Part shown: positions 45,158 to 53,906 of the stretch, piece by piece
Position numbering within the stretch: position 1 is the stretch's first letter
How the letters are laid out: every line of letters starts with the position of its first letter
Origin: Dyadobacter sp. 3J3
GTDB taxonomy: Bacteria > Bacteroidota > Bacteroidia > Cytophagales > Spirosomataceae
Length of the DNA stretch: 64,000 nucleotides
Assembly (NCBI RefSeq): GCF_009801115.1
Contig: NZ_VTOL01000016.1
Coordinates: forward strand, 1 to 64,000
Direction of reading: 5' to 3'
Made by a program: the position numbers and the translations under genes
Notes under the pieces: model-generated
Database searches by the model: none
What the model was told of the DNA's origin: nothing
Seen by the model: the letters and a program-made list of their open reading frames with translations, nothing else

Positions 45158-46396
45158 TCAGTTAATAATAAATTCGCTAGATGCAGAAACATTTCTATGA
45201 TCCTTCAAATAGAAAAATCCATATTTAAATCCTTCTTTCGGAATAGGGCTCGATAATATTTTTGTCTTAGGATCGATATTCACTTTCTGACTATTCCAAA
45301 CCCGTGTTTCATTTAGCGAAGTAGTATCATTGGAATAATAAAAATCAGCTGTCCAGATTGAAACCGGCGAAGAATAAGAAACGGTGATTAAGGAATCTTT
45401 AATTGCAATCTGTTTAACTTTTGGTAGCGGAGGAGCCTGATTGATTACACTTTCGAATAAGTAGCGAATTTCATGCGGCTCCCAACCTGCTTCGTGGCCA
45501 TGTTTCATATCCGGGATCAGACACATCGATCTTTGAGTTTCCGCGATCAGTTTATACGTTTTATCGTAGGGAATGACATTGTAAAACCTGTCTTTATTTC
45601 CATTGACAAACAAAAACTGAGGTTTGGCAAACGACATATAGGAAGACGGATCGAAATATTTCATCCACTTTTTTCTAATTGCAGGAGAAAGTTTTTCGAG
45701 CGGAACTTTAAATATATCCGATTCATCATAAAATGCGCAGCCATAAACCGGAGCCGCCGCTTTAAAACGATTATCCAGACTGCCTACCAGACAGGTAAGA
45801 TAACCTCCCCAACTGATACCCGTCAAACATGTTTTTGTTATTTCAACTTCGGGAAAACTTAATAGCAGCGAATGAGCAAGTATTGCATTGGCCACCGCCT
45901 GATATGTCCACATATTTTTCAGATCACTGCCGGTTTCCAGCTTGTAAAATTTGTCAGTATCACCCTGTTCCGGGCCGGGCGATGTATAGGCTTTTACGTC
46001 CTCCTGTTTCCCCGAAAAATCCATGGCAATAGCGGCATATCCTTCTGCTGCCCATTTTTCAACCCATTCCTTAAAAGCTTTTCCTCCTCCTCCGTGCAAC
46101 AATACCACACCCGGAAACTTTGTTTTGCCAGTTTTCTTTCCTAGGAGCAAATCCGGATTTGAATAATATGCAAAAACCTGGGTAGGTTTTCCGTTGTAAT
46201 CCACGCCTTTATAAAACAATGAATGAATATTACCGGTTTTGTCAAACCATTCTATTTCAGGCGCTTTACTTAGTGTTTTCAGATCCCATAACAAAGTGTC
46301 CACCTTGATAATTTTGTCATCAATCACAGGCACATGCTTTTGTTGAGCATGTGAGATTTGAACACTAAGCAGAAGGAAAAAAATTAACTTTTTCAT
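45158..46396 (-). CDS. secreted alpha/beta hydrolase (acetyl xylan esterase/dienelactone hydrolase-like)
   Basis: The 412-residue protein has a signal peptide ending near SHAQ (residue 18). FPGVVLLHGGGGKAFKEWVEKWAAEGYAAIAMDFSG gives the oxyanion region, LTGISWGGYLTCLVGSLD the nucleophile Ser, and KHGHEAGWEPHEI the likely catalytic His. A C-terminal beta domain follows (about 320-412). It probably cleaves esters of plant or microbial polysaccharide in the periplasm. It starts three bases after the stop of the beta-helix gene, so the two form an operon and may act on the same glycan. Confidence 0.85.
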   Translation of the reverse strand: MKKLIFFLLLSVQISHAQQKHVPVIDDKIIKVDTLLWDLKTLSKAPEIEWFDKTGNIHSLFYKGVDYNGKPTQVFAYYSNPDLLLGKKTGKTKFPGVVLLHGGGGKAFKEWVEKWAAEGYAAIAMDFSGKQEDVKAYTSPGPEQGDTDKFYKLETGSDLKNMWTYQAVANAILAHSLLLSFPEVEITKTCLTGISWGGYLTCLVGSLDNRFKAAAPVYGCAFYDESDIFKVPLEKLSPAIRKKWMKYFDPSSYMSFAKPQFLFVNGNKDRFYNVIPYDKTYKLIAETQRSMCLIPDMKHGHEAGWEPHEIRYLFESVINQAPPLPKVKQIAIKDSLITVSYSSPVSIWTADFYYSNDTTSLNETRVWNSQKVNIDPKTKILSSPIPKEGFKYGFFYLKDHRNVSASSEFIIN

Positions 46397-46399
46397 AAA

Positions 46400-47743
46400 T
46401 CACCGGGGATTAATTTCTGTAAATTCTTCAAAAATAGTATTGCTTAAATTCGTAATTTCTTCCCGAGGTATATTGTTAACTTTCAAGGCACTTCCAGGGA
46501 TATGATAGATTTTGTTATTCTTGATCACTATATCTTCCCCTTTGGAAATATGAATTCCGCTTCCTTGTTTTTCAATTTCTCCTGTGTGATGGATAGTATT
46601 ATTACTAATTGAAATCTGACTGGATATATCATTTTCAATTTTAATATTTCCGAGTAAAGAAATCGCATTTGCTCCTACATGGTCGATCAGACAACCAGCA
46701 ATTGTATCATTTTTATTATAACCAGAAAACATGACTGCATTTCCTCCCAAATCACTAAAACTGCAACTTTCAATATTACAATTTTCTGTGCCGTTAAAAA
46801 GTAACGCTCCGCCCCTGTAAACATTCCAATTACTTCCGGAAACTGCTTCCTTACTTTCCATAAAGGACCGCTCATTATGCCTGAAATGCAGATTCCTGAA
46901 AACTACATTTCGCACAGGATTTTGGGCGGAACCTTGCAATTCTATACTGTTTTTCAAATTTGAAACTTCAATTACAGCATTTGATAAATCTGTTCTCTTT
47001 GCCGGATAGAAATATAAAAAGTTAAAGGTTTTATCAAAATACCATTCACCCGGAGCGTCCAGTTCTCCGAAAATATTTTCAACAAAATGAAGAGATTTAT
47101 CCGGATGAACAGGTTTATTAAATTGCCATCCTCCATCCAGTTCTACATTGTCTGTATCATCCACCCCAGTAATCCGGTAATGCAAACTCCCTTTTTTGTA
47201 TTCATCCAGCGCATGGAGATAACCTCCAACCGGATTTCCCCAGCTTAAAACACGAACATAATAAGTTGCATCCTCAGCGGTACCATTAAATATTCCAGCC
47301 GTGGTATCTGCATTCGGATAGCGCGCCATCGGTTGCGAAATGCCATTGACATATAATCTTTCAAAAGCAATTTCAGGAGAAACCACCGTTCTGAATATTC
47401 CGTTTCTGAATAATTGCCATTTTGTATTAATCTTTTTACCCGCACTTATAGTCACTTTTTCATTTCCAAAAGCCTTAATTACCAGCTCTTTGGGCAACTT
47501 TGCATCGCTCTTTATTACTATGGTTTCAGTTAAATAATACGTTCCAGCTCTCAATTGAATGCTCACCTTTTTTCCGAAAAAGCTTTCGCTGACAGCCAAA
47601 GCTTTATTCAAAGTTTTAAAGGGTTTTGCAAAAGTTCCGGCGTTGGTATCCTTCCCTCCTGTTGAAACATATATTTTATGAACCTGACCCACAGCAGGCT
47701 CAGCCAAAATAAAAAAATAGAAAAGAAGACAAAAACGCAGCAT
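46400..47743 (-). CDS. secreted right-handed parallel beta-helix protein
   Basis: The 447-residue protein has a signal peptide (about 1-20, ending VGQ), then KIYVSTGGKDTNAGTFAKPFKTLNKAL, the usual start of polysaccharide-acting beta-helix proteins. FFYP-like and repeated segments such as GGNAVMFSGYNKND and ISNNTIHHTGEIEKQGSGIHI are turns of the helix. Homologues with this start that I recall are around 600 residues or more and continue past the IYHIPGSAL segment; this one stops soon after, so it may be C-terminally shortened. No catalytic residues could be assigned. It is the first gene of an operon with the esterase. Confidence 0.8.
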   Translation of the reverse strand: MLRFCLLFYFFILAEPAVGQVHKIYVSTGGKDTNAGTFAKPFKTLNKALAVSESFFGKKVSIQLRAGTYYLTETIVIKSDAKLPKELVIKAFGNEKVTISAGKKINTKWQLFRNGIFRTVVSPEIAFERLYVNGISQPMARYPNADTTAGIFNGTAEDATYYVRVLSWGNPVGGYLHALDEYKKGSLHYRITGVDDTDNVELDGGWQFNKPVHPDKSLHFVENIFGELDAPGEWYFDKTFNFLYFYPAKRTDLSNAVIEVSNLKNSIELQGSAQNPVRNVVFRNLHFRHNERSFMESKEAVSGSNWNVYRGGALLFNGTENCNIESCSFSDLGGNAVMFSGYNKNDTIAGCLIDHVGANAISLLGNIKIENDISSQISISNNTIHHTGEIEKQGSGIHISKGEDIVIKNNKIYHIPGSALKVNNIPREEITNLSNTIFEEFTEINPR

Positions 47744-48039
47744 TAATCAGGCAAATTCAATTATGGATTTATTCTATTTTTTTAAGATCGTCAAATCGGT
47801 ACAATCACCTTATTTTAAAAGAACCGATCCCTATTTCTTACTGCAAAAGCGGTATTAATTGTTTGTTTATTTTTCTAAATAAAGTGGTTCTTCTGGTCAG
47901 AGTTGAGTAGATTTGGGGCGATTCCGGAGAGGAGTATGGAGGCATATTTTTATTAAGTTAAAATATAAAATTACAAAGATAGGCTCTCTAACTTTTTCTG
48001 GAATATTTTCAGTTTTACTTACATAATTGCAACTCACCT

Positions 48040-49374
48040 ATGGATAATTTCCTGGCTGCAAGATCTCAAATGGCCCTATCATTGGGTTTTCACATCATAT
48101 TTTCCTGTATTGGTATGGTTATGCCGTTTTTCATGGCAGTAGCACATTACTACTATTTAAAGACCAATAAAATTGTTTACAAAAATGTAACAAAAGCGTG
48201 GAGTAAAGGCGTTGCTATCTTCTTTGCAACAGGCGCAGTTTCAGGTACAGTTTTATCCTTTGAACTGGGACTGCTCTGGCCTAAATTCATGGAACATGCA
48301 GGCCCCATTTTTGGTATGCCTTTTTCTTTGGAAGGAACTGCGTTTTTTATCGAGGCTATTGCCCTTGGATTCTTTTTATATGGCTGGGACCGCTTCAATA
48401 AATGGTTTCACTGGTTCACAGGTGTTATTGTAGGCGTAAGCGGACTGGCTTCCGGAATTCTTGTTGTAGCTGCAAATGCCTGGATGAACAGTCCGGCTGG
48501 GTTTGATTTTGTTGACGGACAATACATCAATGTAGATCCCATAAAGGCAATGTTCAACAAGGCCTGGTTTTCGCAATCCTTGCATATGTCAATCGCAGCT
48601 TTTGCTGCCACGGGTTTTGCCGTGGCGGGTGTTCATGCCCTGATGATCATCAGAAGACAAAATGTTTATTTTCATACCAAATCGTTCACCATAGCGGCAA
48701 TTTTCGGTTGTGTGGCTGCGGTTCTTCAACCATTAAGCGGGGATATTTCAGCAAAAGATGTCGCGAAAAGACAACCCGCAAAACTTGCAGCTATGGAAGC
48801 TCATTTTTTTACTGAAAAATCTGCCGGACTCATAATTGGCGGAATTCCCGATCAAAAAAATAAAAAAGTTGATTACGCGATTAAAATTCCAGGCCTGCTA
48901 AGTTTTATGGCTCACGGAGATTTCAATTCAGAAGTGAAAGGCCTTGATCAGTTTCCCGAAAAAGATCAACCGTCAGTACCTATAACCCATTATGCTTTTC
49001 AGATTATGGTAGGTCTGGGAATGGCGATGATGGGCATTTCATTTTTGTATTTTCTTGCACTTTGGAGAAAGAAGACCTGGCTTCAGAGCGACTGGCTTCT
49101 TAAACTTTTCGTAGCGGCTACACCGCTTGGATTTCTGGCAGTTGAAGCCGGCTGGACGGTTACAGAAGTTGGCCGCCAGCCCTGGATTATTTACAATGTC
49201 ATGCGCACGGCCGATGCTGTTACCCCTATGCCAGGCATTGGTTATTCATTTTATATGTTCACGCTCATGTATTTTTCACTCGCAGCAATCGTAAGTTTTA
49301 TGCTATACCGTCAAATAAAAATGGTACCTAAACTCTACGATTTATCGGAAGAAGAACAAAAAAATCATGGCTAG
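48040..49374 (+). CDS. cydA: cytochrome bd ubiquinol oxidase subunit I
   Basis: The 444-residue inner-membrane protein has about nine membrane segments. SLGFHIIFSCIGMVMPF carries the high-spin heme His, WFSQSLHMSIAAFAATGFAVAG the low-spin heme His, and GRQPWIIYNVMRT the conserved loop. The quinol loop is short, as in cyanide-insensitive-type oxidases. With CydB it oxidises quinol and reduces oxygen with high affinity, supporting growth at low oxygen. The gene heads the cydAB operon; 296 bases without a gene lie upstream. Confidence 0.95.
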   Translation: MDNFLAARSQMALSLGFHIIFSCIGMVMPFFMAVAHYYYLKTNKIVYKNVTKAWSKGVAIFFATGAVSGTVLSFELGLLWPKFMEHAGPIFGMPFSLEGTAFFIEAIALGFFLYGWDRFNKWFHWFTGVIVGVSGLASGILVVAANAWMNSPAGFDFVDGQYINVDPIKAMFNKAWFSQSLHMSIAAFAATGFAVAGVHALMIIRRQNVYFHTKSFTIAAIFGCVAAVLQPLSGDISAKDVAKRQPAKLAAMEAHFFTEKSAGLIIGGIPDQKNKKVDYAIKIPGLLSFMAHGDFNSEVKGLDQFPEKDQPSVPITHYAFQIMVGLGMAMMGISFLYFLALWRKKTWLQSDWLLKLFVAATPLGFLAVEAGWTVTEVGRQPWIIYNVMRTADAVTPMPGIGYSFYMFTLMYFSLAAIVSFMLYRQIKMVPKLYDLSEEEQKNHG

Positions 49375-49433
49375 ATATTTCTACATTCCAGCACTCTATC
49401 ATTCACCCATTCTATCACTCACTCATTAACAAT

Positions 49434-50453
49434 ATGTTATACGTAGTCATCATATTCCTCTGGACTTCTATCCTCCTTTACCTTTTGCTGGGCGGAGCGG
49501 ATTTTGGAGCGGGAATTATTGAGCTCTTCACTTCGAAAGCCAATAAAATACAAACCAGAAAAACGCTTTATGAAGCTATTGGGCCAATATGGGAAGCTAA
49601 TCATATGTGGCTGATCATTGCTATTGTGATATTATTTGTCGGTTTTCCGGTGATTTACAGCACTATGTCCGTTTACCTTCATATTCCTTTAACGATTATG
49701 CTTTTGGGTATTATCGCCAGGGGAACGGCTTTTACTTTCAGACATTACGATGCAGTAAAAGACGATATGCAGGATATTTACAATCCGATTTTTGAATATT
49801 CCAGCTTTGTTACGCCGTTTTTCCTGGGAATCATTGCCGGAAGCGCCGTATCGGGCCACATTGATTTAAAAGCGGATAACTTTTTAGACGCCTATATTTT
49901 CAGCTGGCTGCATTGGTTTTCTGTTTCAGTAGGATTATTTACTGTTACTATTTGTGGCTTTCTTGCCGCTGTTTTTCTGATCGGAGAAGCAGACAATGAA
50001 CATGACCGTCAGCGTTTTATACGAAAGGCAAAAGCGTTCAATATTGCTGCGGTGATCTGCGGTTCACTGGTTTTCATTTCCTCGCTGATTGAAGGAATTC
50101 CGCTGATTGACTGGTTTTTTGGTAACATCGTGGGTATTATCGCGATTTCAGCAGCCACTTTATCTCTTGTTCTTCTTTGGTATCTGATGTACAAAGGGAA
50201 AGCAAATATTCTCCGGATTCTGGCTGGGTTTCAGGTTACCATGATCCTTTTAACAACTACTTATCGCCATTATCCCAATATTGTTATTTTGAAAAACGGC
50301 GGATATCTTTCACTGATCGAACACAGCGGTCATGAAAAAACCATATATGCGCTGGCAATGGCATTATTGATCGGAAGTATTTTTATTTTGCCAGCTTTAT
50401 TTTATCTGATTTACAGCTTTCAAAAAAAGAAGGTTGATTATGCTACGGATTAA
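49434..50453 (+). CDS. cydB: cytochrome bd ubiquinol oxidase subunit II
   Basis: The 339-residue membrane protein begins with LLYLLLGGADFGAGIIELF, and has EAIGPIWEANHMWLIIAIVILFVGFPVIYS, the typical CydB region. About eight membrane segments are visible. It pairs with CydA to form the oxidase and starts 59 bases after cydA. No cydX-like small gene or CydDC transporter is in the immediate neighbourhood. Confidence 0.95.
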   Translation: MLYVVIIFLWTSILLYLLLGGADFGAGIIELFTSKANKIQTRKTLYEAIGPIWEANHMWLIIAIVILFVGFPVIYSTMSVYLHIPLTIMLLGIIARGTAFTFRHYDAVKDDMQDIYNPIFEYSSFVTPFFLGIIAGSAVSGHIDLKADNFLDAYIFSWLHWFSVSVGLFTVTICGFLAAVFLIGEADNEHDRQRFIRKAKAFNIAAVICGSLVFISSLIEGIPLIDWFFGNIVGIIAISAATLSLVLLWYLMYKGKANILRILAGFQVTMILLTTTYRHYPNIVILKNGGYLSLIEHSGHEKTIYALAMALLIGSIFILPALFYLIYSFQKKKVDYATD

Positions 50454-50472
50454 TTTGGTATTTCCTTAAAAT

Positions 50473-50522
50473 AAAATCAGCACAGCATTTTCGAATGCTT
50501 TCGAAAATGCTGTGCTGATTTT
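50473..50522. terminator. perfect 23-bp bidirectional terminator hairpin
   Basis: Arms 50473-50495 and 50500-50522 are exact inverted repeats with a 4-base loop (TGCT). The stem ends with AAAA/TTTT, so it works in both directions between converging cydB and the FMN reductase gene. Confidence 0.92.
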
Positions 50523-50541
50523 TGTTAAAACATTCACAAAC

Positions 50542-51114
50542 TCATTCCTTATCCTCTTTGATAATTTTGAGCCCCCTTGTCCATCTCAACAATTCTTTAA
50601 GCATAACCTCAGCGGACCTGTACGAAGATTCTCCGGGAGAAAACACGCCTTCATCCGTGATATGCTGGGTAAACATCGGGAAGTTCACAGCATCATAAAT
50701 CGGTACAATTTTAAAGGTCGAAAGATCTCCCTTCAAACTATTTGCAGATCTCGTACCGCCCGACAAACCACCATAACTGACAATTCCGGCAGCTTTGTAA
50801 CCCCATTCATGAAAAAGATATTCCAACGCATTCCGTAACGGTGCCGGATAATTGAAGTCATATTCGGCCGTTACGAAAATAAATGCGTCGGCTTCTTCAA
50901 TCGTTGCGCTCCACTTTTTGGAATGAGCATGTTCGTATTTTTTCATGACCGGATGATTGGCCTCATCCATCATCGGAAGTTTCAATTCCCCCAGATCAAT
51001 AAGTTCAACGTTAAAATCCGGATTCTTCCGGGCTACTTCTGTAATCCACGCCGCCACCAGCGGACCTTTTCTGCCAGGTCTCACTGTCGACGATATAACT
51101 TTTAAATTATACAT
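50542..51114 (-). CDS. NADPH-dependent FMN reductase
   Basis: A 190-residue flavodoxin-fold protein: VISSTVRPGRKGPLVAAWI at 6-24 binds FMN phosphate, FVTAEYDFNYPAPLRNALEYLFHEW is the family signature, and IVSYGGLSGGTRSA follows. It reduces FMN, quinones or azo dyes with NADPH in the cytosol. It lies 25 bases from the YceI gene upstream, so they are likely co-transcribed. Confidence 0.9.
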   Translation of the reverse strand: MYNLKVISSTVRPGRKGPLVAAWITEVARKNPDFNVELIDLGELKLPMMDEANHPVMKKYEHAHSKKWSATIEEADAFIFVTAEYDFNYPAPLRNALEYLFHEWGYKAAGIVSYGGLSGGTRSANSLKGDLSTFKIVPIYDAVNFPMFTQHITDEGVFSPGESSYRSAEVMLKELLRWTRGLKIIKEDKE

Positions 51115-51139
51115 AAATCAGATTTATCGTTATAAACTA

Positions 51140-51709
51140 TTACTGTCCAAACTCACCATCTGCTGTGATGGTAACTTCTTCACTAAGCATTGGCGGAGCA
51201 AATTTTGGACCAATACCGAAATCAGCACGTTTGATCGATCCAGTCGCACGAAAACCTGCCACAGACTTTTTGTTCATCTGATTTACAATCGTTCCGCGAT
51301 ACCACAGTTCCAGTGTTACTGGTTTTGTAACTCCGTGCATAGTTAGGTCTCCCGTAAGCTGGTATTTGTCTGCACCGGTTTTCTTGATCCCGGTACTTTT
51401 AAAAGTCAAATCAGGATTTGCAGTTGCGTCAAAGAAATCAGGTGACTTAAGATGCTCATTCCGTTTGTCAACACCTGTATTAATAGAAGCCGTTTTTGCA
51501 GTCAGCTCGAATGAGGCGTCACTAAAATCTGGTTTTGCAGCTTTAATTGTTGCATCAAAATCCGTAAATGCACCTGAAACAGTGGAAACGCCGTTATGCG
51601 TAATATCAAATTTCAGCTGCGAATGAGCTTTATCGGATTTCCAGGCGGTTTGTGCAAAACAGGCAATTGAAAAAACAGACAATAAAAGAACGAGGGAAAT
51701 TTTCTTCAT
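51140..51709 (-). CDS. YceI family periplasmic protein
   Basis: The ATG at 51709 gives a 189-residue protein with a clean signal peptide, MKKISLVLLLSVFSIACFAQ; the longer in-frame start at 51790 would bury it. The mature part, WKSDKAHSQLKFDITHNGVSTVSGAFTDFDA and TGDLTMHGVTKPVTLELWY, is the YceI lipocalin-like beta barrel, which binds isoprenoid lipids such as quinones. Pairing with an FMN/quinone reductase fits a role with quinones, but this is an inference. Confidence 0.92.
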   Translation of the reverse strand: MKKISLVLLLSVFSIACFAQTAWKSDKAHSQLKFDITHNGVSTVSGAFTDFDATIKAAKPDFSDASFELTAKTASINTGVDKRNEHLKSPDFFDATANPDLTFKSTGIKKTGADKYQLTGDLTMHGVTKPVTLELWYRGTIVNQMNKKSVAGFRATGSIKRADFGIGPKFAPPMLSEEVTITADGEFGQ

Positions 51710-51926
51710 GATTAGAGCAAGTTTAATTGAAACGATTAGGTGATAAATTTGAAATAAAGCCCGACAGAAATTTATAAAATATTCCTGCAAACAGAAATGA
51801 GAACGATTAATTTATGAAGATTAAATGAGTAAATACAACATTATCAGCACTTTTATTTTATAATAATTTGAAGGTAATATTTTGACATAGTAAGATGTAA
51901 GGTTTTCAATTTATTCTATTATCGTG

Positions 51927-52505
51927 ATGGAAAAGGATACGTTGCTCTGGCAGAGGTTTAAGGATGGAGACCGCACAGCCTTTGAGTCAATGCTAATACT
52001 ATATTACCGGCCATTATTCGAGTATGGCAGGAAAATCATGCATGATCCTGATATGCTTAAAGATTGTATTCATGATCTTTTTACATCACTTTGGGAACGA
52101 AGAACTTCAATCGGTCAAACGGATCATATCAAGCCATATCTTTTAACAAGCCTGCGGAACAGAATTTTCAAAGAAAAACAAAGATCTGATTTGCTTGTCA
52201 CAATAGAAGACTGGCAGGAAGAATCCGTTATGATGGAAGATGCCATTGAAATGAAAATTATTTCAACCGATTCTACACTTGAAAATGAGCATAGAATCCA
52301 TCACATTATGCACACACTTACCCGTCGTCAGCAGGAAATAATTCATCTTAAATTTTATGAAAATCTGTCTAACGACGAAATAGCCGTTGTTATGGCTATC
52401 TCCCGCCCCGCTGTTTCCAATCTGCTGCATCAATCCCTTAAATTGTTTCGCGAGAAATGGCTTTCACTACTCTGCATGATTATAATTCTTTTTATATTAT
52501 TTTGA
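51927..52505 (+). CDS. ECF-type RNA polymerase sigma factor
   Basis: A 192-residue sigma-70 family member from the ATG at 51927 (a GTG three bases before is also possible). Region 2 includes YGRKIMHDPDMLKDCIHDLFTSLWERR, and region 4 includes LTRRQQEIIHLKFYENLSNDEIAVVMAISRPAVSNLLHQSLKLF, whose second helix reads the -35 element. A hydrophobic C-terminal tail (LLCMIIILFILF) is unusual and common in Bacteroidota sigma factors of this type. It precedes a FecR gene and SusCD, so it most likely turns on those genes when the matching SusC binds its ligand. Confidence 0.93.
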   Translation: MEKDTLLWQRFKDGDRTAFESMLILYYRPLFEYGRKIMHDPDMLKDCIHDLFTSLWERRTSIGQTDHIKPYLLTSLRNRIFKEKQRSDLLVTIEDWQEESVMMEDAIEMKIISTDSTLENEHRIHHIMHTLTRRQQEIIHLKFYENLSNDEIAVVMAISRPAVSNLLHQSLKLFREKWLSLLCMIIILFILF

Positions 52506-52633
52506 TAATCAGGAAGATACATTCCAATTAAATATATTTTCAAAATTTATAAAATTTTTTCAAGATTTTTTGATGATATCCGGGCACAACTGAGATTATA
52601 CTTGTGTAAGCTCGTTACTTTTTGTGCTCTGAT

Positions 52634-53719
52634 ATGAAAGAATATAAAAATTACAATCTTGAAGATTTTCTGCTCGATGATTCTTTTAGAAACTGGGTAC
52701 TTGGTGAGGATGTCCAACTGGATGAATTCTGGATTGATATTGGTCAGCGATATCCTGAAAAGCAAGCCGTAATTTCTCAGGCGAAAGATCTGATCCTGAC
52801 CTGGCGAAGACAGAATTCGGCACTCACCAATGATGAGATTGAATTCCAGATTTCACGCATATTACGAAATACAGAAGCTGAGCCAGAATACGAACGCACT
52901 ATCTGGTCAGTAAACTGGAAATTGTGGTCCGCTGCGGCAGTTGTGATCCTGGCCTTAGGAATTGGCTGGCAAATATGGCGGGGACTCAAACCTGTTCCCA
53001 AGCCTTTTACCTACAATGCCTATGTAATGGATACTCCCGTTCCATTGCATGAAATTGTCAATACAACTGATAAATCGTTGAAAGTTACTTTGCCGGACAG
53101 CAGTATCATTGAATTGACACCGAAAAGCAAAATAAGTTATTCACAACCTTTTGTAAGTAATAAAAAGAGAGAAGTTTTTCTTTTTGGAGAAGCACTTTTT
53201 AGCGTTACCAAAGATGTGCAAAATCCGTTTTTTGTGTATGCTAACGGACTTCTCACACGCGTTGTCGGTACTTGCTTTTTAGTAAAAGCGTCAGGCGAAA
53301 ATGTTGAAGTTTTGGTAAGAAGCGGTCGTGTTTCTGTGGTTCCTATGAAAGATGTGAATAATCAGAAAAAACGCAATACCGAATTATTGCTCACCCCAAA
53401 TCAGCAGGCTACGTTCTCCGCAAAAGATAATCTGATATCAAAATCAATCATTGAAACGCCTGTTGCATTAGTCAAAGTTGATACAAAACCGGATTTCAAT
53501 TTTGAGAATAAACCTATTTCAACCGTTTTTTCAACCCTTGAAAAGGTATACGGAATTCCATTTATCTATGACAATACCCTTATGAATAAATGTTTCCTTA
53601 GAGTAAAACTTAATGACGAACCTTTCTTTACCAAACTGGACATCATCTGCCAGACTATCGGAGCTACGTATCGGATCAGCGACGGACAGGTAATTATTAC
53701 CAGTGAAGGTTGTCAGTAA
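52634..53719 (+). CDS. FecR family anti-sigma factor
   Basis: The ATG at 52634 gives 361 residues (MKEYKNYNLEDFLL). An N-terminal cytosolic sigma-binding region (about 1-85), one membrane helix (LWSAAAVVILALGIGW) and a periplasmic FecR domain (STIIELTPKSKISY, EVFLFGEALFSVTKD, NGLLTRVVGTCFLVKASGENVEVLVRSGRVSV) followed by a C-terminal secretin/STN-like domain (KPISTVFSTLEKVYGIPFIYD) are visible. It keeps the sigma factor inactive until the SusC partner signals. It lies 128 bases after the sigma gene, and is divided from susC by a hairpin. Confidence 0.92.
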   Translation: MKEYKNYNLEDFLLDDSFRNWVLGEDVQLDEFWIDIGQRYPEKQAVISQAKDLILTWRRQNSALTNDEIEFQISRILRNTEAEPEYERTIWSVNWKLWSAAAVVILALGIGWQIWRGLKPVPKPFTYNAYVMDTPVPLHEIVNTTDKSLKVTLPDSSIIELTPKSKISYSQPFVSNKKREVFLFGEALFSVTKDVQNPFFVYANGLLTRVVGTCFLVKASGENVEVLVRSGRVSVVPMKDVNNQKKRNTELLLTPNQQATFSAKDNLISKSIIETPVALVKVDTKPDFNFENKPISTVFSTLEKVYGIPFIYDNTLMNKCFLRVKLNDEPFFTKLDIICQTIGATYRISDGQVIITSEGCQ

Positions 53720-53780
53720 TTCACTAATACTTAACCCTTAACCACTCAATTCTATGCAAAAAAAATAATTCTATTAAAGA

Positions 53781-53813
53781 AAATCCGGTAATGGGTTCAG
53801 CATTACCGGATTT
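53781..53813. terminator. perfect 13-bp hairpin between FecR and SusC genes
   Basis: AAATCCGGTAATG at 53781-53793 pairs exactly with CATTACCGGATTT at 53801-53813. No T run follows, so it may be a terminator, an RNA processing or stability site, or a regulatory hairpin in the susC leader. Confidence 0.6.
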
Positions 53814-53906
53814 GTAACCCCCTGATTTCCAAGCAATGCATGATGCTCCATACTATGGAGCCAGAGAGAGCTTTGTGATTTGTCATACCCAAAACCATCG
53901 AAATTT

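Noticed and set aside
45065..45256. 63-residue rightward ORF overlapping the esterase end
   Set aside because: It runs through the MITE-like element and the antisense of the esterase gene; coding features are missing.
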